DNA of 64,000 nucleotides from Microthrixaceae bacterium (lineage in GTDB: Bacteria > Actinomycetota > Acidimicrobiia > Acidimicrobiales > Iamiaceae): positions 124,001 through 188,000 of the forward strand of contig JADJDU010000001.1 of assembly GCA_016702505.1 (NCBI GenBank), read 5' to 3'. Each line of letters begins with the position of its first letter. Position 1 is the stretch's first letter. Shown in pieces: positions 26,713 to 33,911 of the stretch. The position numbers and the translations under genes are program-made. The notes beneath the pieces are model-generated. The model had not been told where the DNA came from, ran no database searches, and was given only the letters and a program-made list of their open reading frames with translations.

Positions 26713-26880
26713 ACTACCATGCCCGACGGGTCCGAGACACTGCGTCCGGAGCCGCTCCGATCCTCGGGCCGGGATCACCCAGGTGGGTTCCGTTCCGAGG
26801 TGGGAGTTCAGACCCCTGCGGTGACGCCCGTCGCGCTCGCCGCTCCGAAGAACCGCAACCACTCCGAGAGGGTGTTCTCC
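26713..26880 (+). promoter_or_regulatory. Probable promoter and long leader of rho
   Basis: TACCAT near 26714-26719 is a plausible -10, which gives a leader of about 150 bases before rho. Rho genes are often autoregulated through C-rich leaders; this one is GC-rich with CCC-containing stretches. No known riboswitch was recognised. Confidence 0.35.
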
Positions 26881-28581
26881 ATGTCCGATGGTCAGGCTTT
26901 CGATCCGTCAGTGCTCGAGCGCAAGGAGCGTTCCGAACTGGTCACGATCGTCGAGACGCTGGGCGGAAAAGTGGCGGCCCGTGCCACCAAGCCCACGATC
27001 GTCAAGCAGATCTTGTCCCTCGTAGGGCACGACGAGGATGAAGCCACACCGGCCCCCGAACTGGCCCCCGAGCCAGCCCCGCACGAGAGCGATGCCGGTT
27101 CAGCGCCGGCCTTCGACTTCGACGACATCTCAACTCAAGACGACGGTGACACCGCCCATGCCGGTGTCACTGGGGGAGCCGAAGGTGACGACGACGCCGA
27201 GGCGGAGGCCGCAGGCGGCGAAGGGCAGAGCCGAGGCCAACGATCAGGCGGCGGTCGTTCCGACCGCAACGGTGATGGCGCCGGTGCTGAAGAGCCTGGA
27301 GTCCCCGAAGGGGCTACCGGAGGAGACCAACAGGGTCAGGGGTCCCAGGGCAGCGGTGGAGACGAAGTGGAGACCGGCAACCGTCGCCGTCGCCGCCGTG
27401 GTCGTGACCGTGACCGCCGCAACGACCAGGATGACCTCCCGCCCGCCGAACCGGTGGACGTGGAAGGTTTCGTGGACCTGCGGGAAGAGGGCTACGGGTT
27501 CCTCCGGGTCAACGGGTACCTGCCTTCACGCGACGACGCCTACGTGTCGGTCAAGCAGGTTCGCCAGTTCGGTCTGCGGCGAGGAGACGTGGTCAAGGGC
27601 AAGAGCCGCATGGCCAACCGCAACGAGAAGAACCCCGCCCTCATGCAGATCGACGAGGTCAACGGCACCCCGGCGCGGCCCGACCAGCCCGAGCGACCCG
27701 ACTTCGACGACCTCACCCCGTTGTTCCCCGATGAGCGTCTGACGCTGGAGCAGACCGACTTCCCCGAGAACATGACCGCCCGCATCGTCGACCTTGTCGC
27801 TCCCATCGGCAAGGGTCAGCGTGGGCTCATCGTTTCTCCGCCCAAGGCGGGCAAGACCACCGTCGTGAAGGACATCGTCCGGGCCATCGAGCGCAACCAC
27901 CCCGAGGTCCACGTCATCGTGCTCCTCGTGGACGAACGCCCCGAGGAGGTCACGGACATGAAGCGATGGCTGCTCAACGGCGAGGTGGCGGCGTCCACCT
28001 TCGACCGACCTTCAGAAGAGCACATCACCCTTGCCGAACTGGTCATCGATCGAGCAAAGCGCCTCGTGGAGATGGGCCGTGACGTGGTGGTGGTCCTGGA
28101 CGGCATCACCCGGTTGGCGCGGGCCTACAACGTGGCCGCTCCGGCTACCGGCCGCGTCATGGCCGGAGGCATCGACGCTGGCGCCCTGTACCCGCCCAAG
28201 AAGTTCTTCGGCGCCGCCCGCAACGTGGAAGAGGGCGGATCGCTCACAATTCTGGCCACAGCTCTGGTGGAGACGAACACTCGCATGGACGAGGTGATCT
28301 TCGAGGAGTTCAAGGGCACCGGCAACATGGAACTGCGCCTGGACCGACGCCTAGCCGAACGCCGGATCTACCCGGCCATCGACGTCGACGGATCCTCCAC
28401 CCGTCACGAGGAGCTCCTCTACGACCGCAAGCACCTGAACAACGCCTGGAAGCTGCGTCGAGTGCTGGGCGGCTTGAAGGACGAGACGGGATCGAACGCC
28501 GCCGGTCTGGAGATGCTGGTCGAGCGGCTCAAGACCATTCGGACCAACGAAGCGCTGCTGACCGAGATCGGCAAGGCCTGA
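26881..28581 (+). CDS. rho: Transcription termination factor Rho
   Basis: 566 residues from ATG 26881, which follows GAGAGGG at proper distance. The frame is open back to 26683, but that part is not Rho-like and serves as leader. An N-terminal Rho domain (LVTIVETLGGKV) is followed by a long low-complexity insert of about residues 50-185, Gly/Asp/Glu then Arg-rich, typical of actinobacterial Rho. Next come the cold-shock RNA-binding domain (EEGYGFLRVNGY), Walker A (PPKAGKTT), VDERPEEVTDM and Q/R-loop regions. It terminates transcription as a hexameric RNA-dependent ATPase. The 150-base leader from TACCAT (about 26714) could host autoregulation. Confidence 0.97.
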   Translation: MSDGQAFDPSVLERKERSELVTIVETLGGKVAARATKPTIVKQILSLVGHDEDEATPAPELAPEPAPHESDAGSAPAFDFDDISTQDDGDTAHAGVTGGAEGDDDAEAEAAGGEGQSRGQRSGGGRSDRNGDGAGAEEPGVPEGATGGDQQGQGSQGSGGDEVETGNRRRRRRGRDRDRRNDQDDLPPAEPVDVEGFVDLREEGYGFLRVNGYLPSRDDAYVSVKQVRQFGLRRGDVVKGKSRMANRNEKNPALMQIDEVNGTPARPDQPERPDFDDLTPLFPDERLTLEQTDFPENMTARIVDLVAPIGKGQRGLIVSPPKAGKTTVVKDIVRAIERNHPEVHVIVLLVDERPEEVTDMKRWLLNGEVAASTFDRPSEEHITLAELVIDRAKRLVEMGRDVVVVLDGITRLARAYNVAAPATGRVMAGGIDAGALYPPKKFFGAARNVEEGGSLTILATALVETNTRMDEVIFEEFKGTGNMELRLDRRLAERRIYPAIDVDGSSTRHEELLYDRKHLNNAWKLRRVLGGLKDETGSNAAGLEMLVERLKTIRTNEALLTEIGKA

Positions 28582-28637
28582 CCTGACTGGCTCCGTTCGC
28601 CGCCTCGGCGCCCAGACCGCTTTGGGGTGTGGATCGC

Positions 28638-28643
28638 TACATT
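28638..28643 (+). promoter_or_regulatory. -10 box of rpmE
   Basis: TACATT, about 44 bases before ATG 28682. The gene has a ribosome-binding GGAG, so it is not leaderless. Confidence 0.4.
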
Positions 28644-28681
28644 TGGTCGGCGACGGTTCAACCGCCACACTGGAGACATCT

Positions 28682-28888
28682 ATGAAGGCTGACATCCACC
28701 CCGACTACGTGGTGACCAACGTCCGTTGTTCCTGCGGCAACACGTTCACCACCCACTCCACTCAGGCGGAGATCTCCGTCGAGCTCTGCAACGAGTGCCA
28801 CCCCTTCTACACCGGCAAGCAGAAGCTGGTGGACACGGGTGGTCGTATCGACCGCTTCGAGCGCCGCTACGGCCGACGCAACAAGTAG
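28682..28888 (+). CDS. rpmE: 50S ribosomal protein L31 (zinc-binding type)
   Basis: 68 residues starting MKADIHPDYV. Cysteines in VRCSCGNTF and ELCNECHPFYTGKQK give the C+ (zinc-binding) form of L31. GGAG precedes the ATG. It lies between rho and prfA, as in many Actinobacteria, and is followed by a strong hairpin. Confidence 0.98.
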   Translation: MKADIHPDYVVTNVRCSCGNTFTTHSTQAEISVELCNECHPFYTGKQKLVDTGGRIDRFERRYGRRNK

Positions 28889-28904
28889 TCCCAACGATCT
28901 CGCT

Positions 28905-28933
28905 CACGTGCGCCGGCCCAGCCGGCGCACGTG
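28905..28933 (+). terminator. Perfect 13-bp hairpin after rpmE
   Basis: CACGTGCGCCGGC (28905-28917) and GCCGGCGCACGTG (28921-28933) are exact complements around a 3-base CCA loop. No T-run follows. The hairpin covers ATG 28931, so the next gene probably starts at ATG 28961. Confidence 0.8.
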
Positions 28934-28960
28934 GCGCGCCCGGGACCTGACGCCACCGCC

Positions 28961-30010
28961 ATGAACACCGCCGAAGCCGATCGCCGTGCTGCCCTGCTAG
29001 CCACCAAGCTGCGCGCCCTGGTGGCCCGACGGTGGGGGGTTCCAGACGATGTGGGCGCGGGATCGTCGCCGGCGGGAGCCTCGCTCAACGACCGGAACGG
29101 AGGGCAGACCTGGGTCCTGGTCGATGACGACCCGGCCCGACGCCTCGGAATGGCGATGGCCCTGGCCGTTCGAGGCGGTTCCGATGACCGGCCCAACCAC
29201 CTTCACGTGATCGTCGACTCCGAGGAAGCCGAAGCGGCGGGAATCCTGGCCCGACGTGCAGGGCAGATGAGCTGCCCCATCGAGATCTGGAGGGCTGACG
29301 GGGCCGACCTGATAGCGGTGACGGCGGCGGACCCTGCTGTCGACCCCGCTCCGCCTCCCGAAGCCGAGCTGTACCGCCCGGTGTTGGCCGCCGCGGGGCT
29401 AGACCCGGTGGTGGAGGGCGGCGAGTTGATGGGTGAACTACTGGGACTCGAGGTGGCCCGAGTGGTGGTCGGTGATGACGGTTCGGCCCATGTCGAAGCC
29501 GGAGTAGGCAGGTTCGACCGCGAAGCTGGGGCCATGATGTTCGCCCATCTCGGCGAGACCGATGCGGTGGCCCGTGCCGTCGATGTGGTTCGTCGGTCCC
29601 GCCATGGCGGGGCGGACCGACACCCGCTCAACCAACTCGTGCCCGAGCGTTGGCTTCGTTCGGTGGTGGTCGGCCGCCCAGACCTGGTCGGGGCGGCCCA
29701 GCTTCGCCCAGTGGGCTCTGCTTGTCCCCGTCGCAATCTCCGTGAGATCGGGGTGGCCACCGCGGTTGGGACCGATAGGCAAGGCGATCCGATGGTCGTG
29801 GTGTGCTCTACCGGCATCGACCTGGAACTGGTCCCAGCTGCGGCTGACGATCGCCTCACCCATGCGCCCGGAGCTCGGTTGGTGCTGGCGGTGCCGGCCG
29901 ATGATGCGCTCGGGATCACCAACGACCTTGCCGGTTTGCTCCGGTTGCCGGCCGAGGTGGTCATGGTCCCCGACGACTGGCGATCGCTGTCGGGCGAGGG
30001 TGGCATCTGA
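28961..30010 (+). CDS. Conserved-looking hypothetical protein between rpmE and prfA
   Basis: 349 residues from ATG 28961 (ATG 28931 is inside the terminator stem). Mixed alpha/beta without membrane segments or signal peptide. An N-terminal half (LHVIVDSEEAEAAGILARRA, ending in a clear helix) is followed by a second domain with LNQLVPERWLRSVVV and a Cys-containing GSACPRRNLRE. Its end overlaps the prfA start (TGATG), so it is translationally coupled to release factor 1. I recognise no family. Position and coupling suggest a translation-related or general housekeeping role, which is inference only. Confidence 0.75.
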   Translation: MNTAEADRRAALLATKLRALVARRWGVPDDVGAGSSPAGASLNDRNGGQTWVLVDDDPARRLGMAMALAVRGGSDDRPNHLHVIVDSEEAEAAGILARRAGQMSCPIEIWRADGADLIAVTAADPAVDPAPPPEAELYRPVLAAAGLDPVVEGGELMGELLGLEVARVVVGDDGSAHVEAGVGRFDREAGAMMFAHLGETDAVARAVDVVRRSRHGGADRHPLNQLVPERWLRSVVVGRPDLVGAAQLRPVGSACPRRNLREIGVATAVGTDRQGDPMVVVCSTGIDLELVPAAADDRLTHAPGARLVLAVPADDALGITNDLAGLLRLPAEVVMVPDDWRSLSGEGGI

Positions 30011-31074
30011 TGCAGGATCGTCTCGATGCTCTCGAAGCCGAGCTGGCTGACGTGGAGGTCCGGTTGGCTGATCCGGACGTCTTCTCCGATCAGGCTCGCT
30101 ACCGGGAGCTGGCCCGCCGGCACAAGGAGCTGGAGGCCATCGTGTCCCGTTCGGTGGTACTGCGTGGCCGCGCCGACGATGCCGCCACCGCCCGGGAGAT
30201 GATGGCCGAGCTGAGCGGCGACGACCGCGAGGCTATGCGCCAGGAAGCCACGGAGGCCGACGCCGACGTGGAGCGCCTCACCACCGAGATCCAACTGCTC
30301 CTCCTGCCCAAAGACCCCAACGAAGGTCGAAACGTGATCGTGGAGATCCGCGGGGCCGAAGGCGGTGAGGAGGCGAACTTGTTCGCCCGCGACCTGTTCG
30401 GCATGTACCAGGGCTACGCCCAGCGTCAGGGCTGGAAGCTCGAGGTCCTCAACGCAGACCACTCCGAACTGGGCGGCTACGACGAGGTCACGTTCCTGGT
30501 GGCCGGTGAAGGGGCGTGGACCCGCCTCAAGCACGAAGGCGGTCCTCATCGGGTGCAGCGGGTTCCCGCCACCGAATCCCAGGGCCGTATCCATACGTCC
30601 TCGGCCACGGTGACCGTGTTGCCCGAAGCCGAGGAGGTCGATGTGGACATCGACCCCAACGATCTCCAGGTCGAGTATTTCCGGTCTTCGGGCCCGGGTG
30701 GGCAGTCGGTCAACACCACCGACTCCGCCGTACGTCTCACCCACAAGCCCACCGGCGTGACCGTGTCCATGCAGGACCAGAAGTCACAGATCCAGAACAA
30801 GGCCAAGGCCATGCAGGTCCTGCGGTCCCGGCTGTTGAAGCTGGAGCAGGACCGCCAGGCCAGCGAGCTGTCGGAGGCCCGTCGCGACCAGGTCGGCGGG
30901 GGAGGGCGGTCCGAGAAGGTTCGGACCTACAACTTCAAGGAGAACCGGGTTTCGGACCATCGGATAGGACTCACCATCTACAAGTTGGACAAGGTGCTCG
31001 GCGGCGAGCTCGACGAGGTGAGTGACGCCCTGGTCCACGACGAGCAGACTCGCCGCCTCACCGAATCGGCATGA
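30010..31074 (+). CDS. prfA: Peptide chain release factor 1
   Basis: 354 residues. The peptidyl-tRNA hydrolysis motif GGQ is in SSGPGGQSVNTTDS near residue 230. The decoding region includes HRVQRVPATESQGR, as in RF1. It terminates translation at UAA and UAG. The ATG overlaps the stop of the preceding gene, and its own stop overlaps prmC (ATGA), so the three genes are coupled. PrmC methylates the GGQ glutamine. Confidence 0.97.
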   Translation: MQDRLDALEAELADVEVRLADPDVFSDQARYRELARRHKELEAIVSRSVVLRGRADDAATAREMMAELSGDDREAMRQEATEADADVERLTTEIQLLLLPKDPNEGRNVIVEIRGAEGGEEANLFARDLFGMYQGYAQRQGWKLEVLNADHSELGGYDEVTFLVAGEGAWTRLKHEGGPHRVQRVPATESQGRIHTSSATVTVLPEAEEVDVDIDPNDLQVEYFRSSGPGGQSVNTTDSAVRLTHKPTGVTVSMQDQKSQIQNKAKAMQVLRSRLLKLEQDRQASELSEARRDQVGGGGRSEKVRTYNFKENRVSDHRIGLTIYKLDKVLGGELDEVSDALVHDEQTRRLTESA

Positions 31075-32024
31075 GGGACCAGGCCCCCGCCGACGAGGGT
31101 GAGCCCAACCTCGTCGATGGTTCCGTCACCGATGCCGTCGATGGAACGATCTCGTGGCGAGCGCTGCTGGCCGAGACCATCCAGCGGATCGGGGGGAACG
31201 GTTCAGTGACCTCGCCGCCTTCTGAGGCTCGGTGGCTGATCGAAGAAGCGAGTGGGATGGAGGGTGCCGAGTTGGAGCTTGGCCTTGATTCTCCGGCGAC
31301 GACTCGGGGCGTGGCCCGCCTCGACGAGATGGTGGAGCGACGCGTCGGGGGCGAACCGATCCAGTACGTCCTCGGTCACTGGCCGTTCCGGACCCTCGAC
31401 CTCATGTGTGATCGCCGGGTTCTCATCCCTCGACCTGAGACCGAACAGGTGGTGGGTTGGGCCCTCGACGAGTTGGACCGTGTGATCATGGCCCGTCCAG
31501 ACGGCCATGAGGTGACCGTGGTTGACCTGGGAACGGGCTCGGGGGCGATCGGGCTGTCGGTTGCGGCCGAGCGGCCGGGAACCGACGTGTGGTTGATCGA
31601 CCGTTCGCCCGACGCACTGGCTGTGGCCCGCGCCAACCTGTCGGGCCTGGGCATGTCCGGTGGTCGGGTCCGGGTGGTGGAGGGGTCGTGGTTCGATCCG
31701 TTGCCTGTCGACTTGGAGGGACTGGTGGACGTGGTGATCACGAACCCTCCCTACATCGCGGCGTCCGAGGATCTGGATCGGTCGGTGGCCGACTGGGAGC
31801 CGGCCTCGGCCCTGGTGTCGGGGCCCGGAGGTCTCGAGTGCCATGAGCAGATCCTCACCGGGGTGTCGCGGTGGCTGGCCGCCGATGGTGCGGTGGTCAT
31901 CGAGATAGGTGCAACCCAGGCCGATGCGGTTCGAGCCTTGGCCCGAGAAGCGGGGTTCACCGAGGTGACCGTCCAGGTCGACCACGCCGGGCTGTCTCGT
32001 TGTGTCGTGGCCCGAGGCCGTTAG
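31071..32024 (+). CDS. prmC: Release factor glutamine N5-methyltransferase
   Basis: 317 residues. The N-terminal helical domain has GEPIQYVLGHWPF. The Rossmann SAM domain has VVDLGTGSGAIGL near residue 148, and the substrate-glutamine motif NPPYIA near residue 223. It methylates the GGQ glutamine of RF1/RF2. It overlaps prfA by 4 bases. The N-terminus is about 30 residues longer than the E. coli enzyme. Confidence 0.96.
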   Translation: MRDQAPADEGEPNLVDGSVTDAVDGTISWRALLAETIQRIGGNGSVTSPPSEARWLIEEASGMEGAELELGLDSPATTRGVARLDEMVERRVGGEPIQYVLGHWPFRTLDLMCDRRVLIPRPETEQVVGWALDELDRVIMARPDGHEVTVVDLGTGSGAIGLSVAAERPGTDVWLIDRSPDALAVARANLSGLGMSGGRVRVVEGSWFDPLPVDLEGLVDVVITNPPYIAASEDLDRSVADWEPASALVSGPGGLECHEQILTGVSRWLAADGAVVIEIGATQADAVRALAREAGFTEVTVQVDHAGLSRCVVARGR

Positions 32025-32098
32025 CCACCCGATCTGGATCGTGCCGAGTTCGGACGACAACTGTCGGGCTGTTGTCGGCTCGACTTCTTCGCTCGCCG

Positions 32099-32216
32099 TT
32101 CAGGAGGCGAGTGAATAGGGAGCCGACCCATGAACACGGCATGGTTAGACCGAGGCAACGCCTCGGTCTGATCAACCTGGTAGCGACGACGACCGGAAAT
32201 ATCGGCTGGGGTCCTC
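32099..32216 (+). repeat. Dispersed ~120-bp element, copy B
   Basis: Core CCGACCCATGAACACGG, hairpin GACCGAGGC-AAC-GCCTCGGTC (32148-32168, 9 bp), then AGCGACGACGACCGGA. It fills the gap between prmC and the converging lipoprotein gene. The loop differs from copies A and C, while the stem is kept. A second possible stem, CTCGCC/GGCGAG, overlaps its left edge (32092-32111). Confidence 0.8.
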
Positions 32217-32222
32217 AGGGGG

Positions 32223-32909
32223 TCAGCGATTGATCTTGGAGATGAGCCCTCGGGCCTCGCGCTCGGTGAGGCCAGTTGCGATCAGGAACACTTCGTCGGC
32301 CATGTCCTCTACGGCTATCGCCGGAGCGAGCAGAACGACACCGTCGAGAACGAAGGCCGCTGACCCTCTTCCGGACGGACCGGCCGGGCATTCTGGTTGG
32401 CCGTTGAAACAGGAGTTGAACCCGGCGTTGAGCTTTTCCTTGGATTCCGGCTTCACCCGCACCATCACCTGGTATGCGCCGTCCAAATCGGCGACCGTTG
32501 CATCGTGGAGATCGTTGCCGTCACCGAAGGGCTCGCCCACGGTGTGGCAGTAGACACCGTCGGCGGTGGGGAACAGGCCGTCGAGGTCGCCGGACCTGTC
32601 CGGCTCGGCGGCAGTTGTGCCAGGTGCCGAGGTAGAGGGCGTGCTGTCGGTTGCAGGGGCGGTGGTGGGGGTGGTGGTGGTGGATTCCAATGCCGGACAT
32701 CCGGTGACCGACAACACCGGTACCAGCTTCAGTTCGGCCTTCTCGGCGGAGTTGTCGACCGTGGTCGTGGTCTCGGCGGTGGTGGTGGTGAGCCGAGCGG
32801 CGGTTGTGGTTGTTGGGGCTGAGCCTTCATCTGATCCGCATGCTGGTACGAGCATGATCAGAGCGGCGGTGGCGGCCGCAAGGAGGCGGTTGCGCAGAAT
32901 TGCTGACAT
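32223..32909 (-). CDS. Lipoprotein with SecDF P1-head-like domain
   Basis: 228 residues from ATG 32909. The signal peptide ends in the lipobox LVPAC. A Thr-rich linker (two TTTT-type stretches, about residues 30-110) follows. The C-terminal 90 residues (AAFVLDGVVLLAPAIAVEDM, then TGLTEREARGLISK) resemble the periplasmic head of SecD, without any membrane translocon part. TATCGT on the minus strand, 8 bases before ATG, gives a leaderless mRNA. It may be a secretion accessory or just a reuse of the fold. Confidence 0.75.
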   Translation of the reverse strand: MSAILRNRLLAAATAALIMLVPACGSDEGSAPTTTTAARLTTTTAETTTTVDNSAEKAELKLVPVLSVTGCPALESTTTTPTTAPATDSTPSTSAPGTTAAEPDRSGDLDGLFPTADGVYCHTVGEPFGDGNDLHDATVADLDGAYQVMVRVKPESKEKLNAGFNSCFNGQPECPAGPSGRGSAAFVLDGVVLLAPAIAVEDMADEVFLIATGLTEREARGLISKINR

Positions 32910-32917
32910 GGAAGTCG

Positions 32918-32927
32918 ACGATAGTTT
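32918..32927. promoter_or_regulatory. Overlapping divergent leaderless -10 boxes
   Basis: ACGATAGTTT contains TATCGT reading left (32923-32918) and TAGTTT reading right (32922-32927). Each is 8 bases from its start codon (ATG 32909 left, GTG 32936 right). The two start codons are only 26 bases apart, so the two polymerases cannot bind at once. Confidence 0.6.
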
Positions 32928-32935
32928 GGTCACCC

Positions 32936-33559
32936 GTGTCGCTGTTGGTGTCGGCCCTCCAAGATCCTGAGGAAGCGCTGGTGCAAGCGATCGCCGTGCT
33001 CGAGGCGGGCGGGACGGTGGTGATCCCAACCGACACCGTCTACGGGGTGGGTGCACTACCCCGGATCCGAGGCGCGACCGGGGCGTTGTTCGCCCTCAAG
33101 GACCGTTCGGCTGCACAACCTCTGGCCGTGCTGGTCGCCGACCGCGCCCAGGCCCTGGAACTGGTGGACCCATCGGCGGTGAACCAGCGCATCGAGGGCT
33201 GGATGAGTCGGTGGTGGCCGGGGCCGCTGACCTTGGTCCTGCCGCGTAGCACGTCGGCGCGAGAGATGGAATTGGGGGGCGCCTCGGGCACGGTCGGGGT
33301 GAGGTGCCCGGATTCAGACTTCGTTCGGATGCTCGCCGCCCACGTGGGGCCGATAGCGACCACCAGCGCCAACCGGCATGGAGAGCCGACCGCCACCGAC
33401 GCGGCCGCTGCCGCATCGTCGCTGGTCGGACTGGTCGATCTGGTCGTCGACGGCGGCCCGGCGGGAACGGTGGCTTCGACGGTCATCGACGTGAGCGACC
33501 TCACGCCGCGGATGCTTCGTGAGGGCTCCGTGTCAGCGACCGAGTTGGGCCTGACGTAG
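32936..33559 (+). CDS. tsaC: L-threonylcarbamoyladenylate synthase (Sua5/YciO/YrdC)
   Basis: 207 residues from GTG 32936. YrdC fold with VIPTDTVYGVGALP near the N-terminus, LFALKDRSAAQPLAVLV, the TSANRHGEPTA block near residue 145, and VASTVID. It makes threonylcarbamoyl-AMP for the t6A37 modification of tRNAs. The start is set by TAGTTT 8 bases upstream. It keeps its usual actinobacterial place after prmC. Confidence 0.95.
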   Translation: MSLLVSALQDPEEALVQAIAVLEAGGTVVIPTDTVYGVGALPRIRGATGALFALKDRSAAQPLAVLVADRAQALELVDPSAVNQRIEGWMSRWWPGPLTLVLPRSTSAREMELGGASGTVGVRCPDSDFVRMLAAHVGPIATTSANRHGEPTATDAAAAASSLVGLVDLVVDGGPAGTVASTVIDVSDLTPRMLREGSVSATELGLT

Positions 33560-33667
33560 GACCGTCCAGGAACCTCCACACACCAGTTGCTGCAGGCGAC
33601 GCCTTGCCTGCGTCGAGGGGCGCGGCCGTTGTTGGTCGACCCCGCGTGGGCCGGGGATACTGGGACG

Positions 33668-33847
33668 GTGACGACCCGGATAGGAGCCCTGATCATCCTG
33701 GCCGGGATCGTTCTGATCGTGGCCCGGGCCTTCAACTGGGTGGACAGCGAAGCCGCTGACATCGCCGCCACCCTGGCCATCGTGGTCGGAGCGTTGGCTG
33801 TGGCGGTGGACGGGGAACCCGGGCATCCCAGGCAGTCGAGGCGCTGA
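33668..33847 (+). CDS. Small two-helix membrane protein
   Basis: 59 residues from GTG 33668, with hydrophobic helices IGALIILAGIVLIVARAF and ADIAATLAIVVGALAVAV and a short basic tail. GATACT lies 6 bases before GTG. It follows tsaC and converges on the thiolase-like gene. No family recognised. Confidence 0.55.
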   Translation: MTTRIGALIILAGIVLIVARAFNWVDSEAADIAATLAIVVGALAVAVDGEPGHPRQSRR

Positions 33848-33911
33848 GGACGCGAACCGATCGGCGGCTGGCGTTCGCTTGGACCTAACCGCGCCGCTCG
33901 CCAATGTGAGG

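Noticed and set aside
26683..26880. N-terminal extension of Rho
   Set aside because: The extra 66 codons are not Rho-like, and a good ribosome site precedes ATG 26881.
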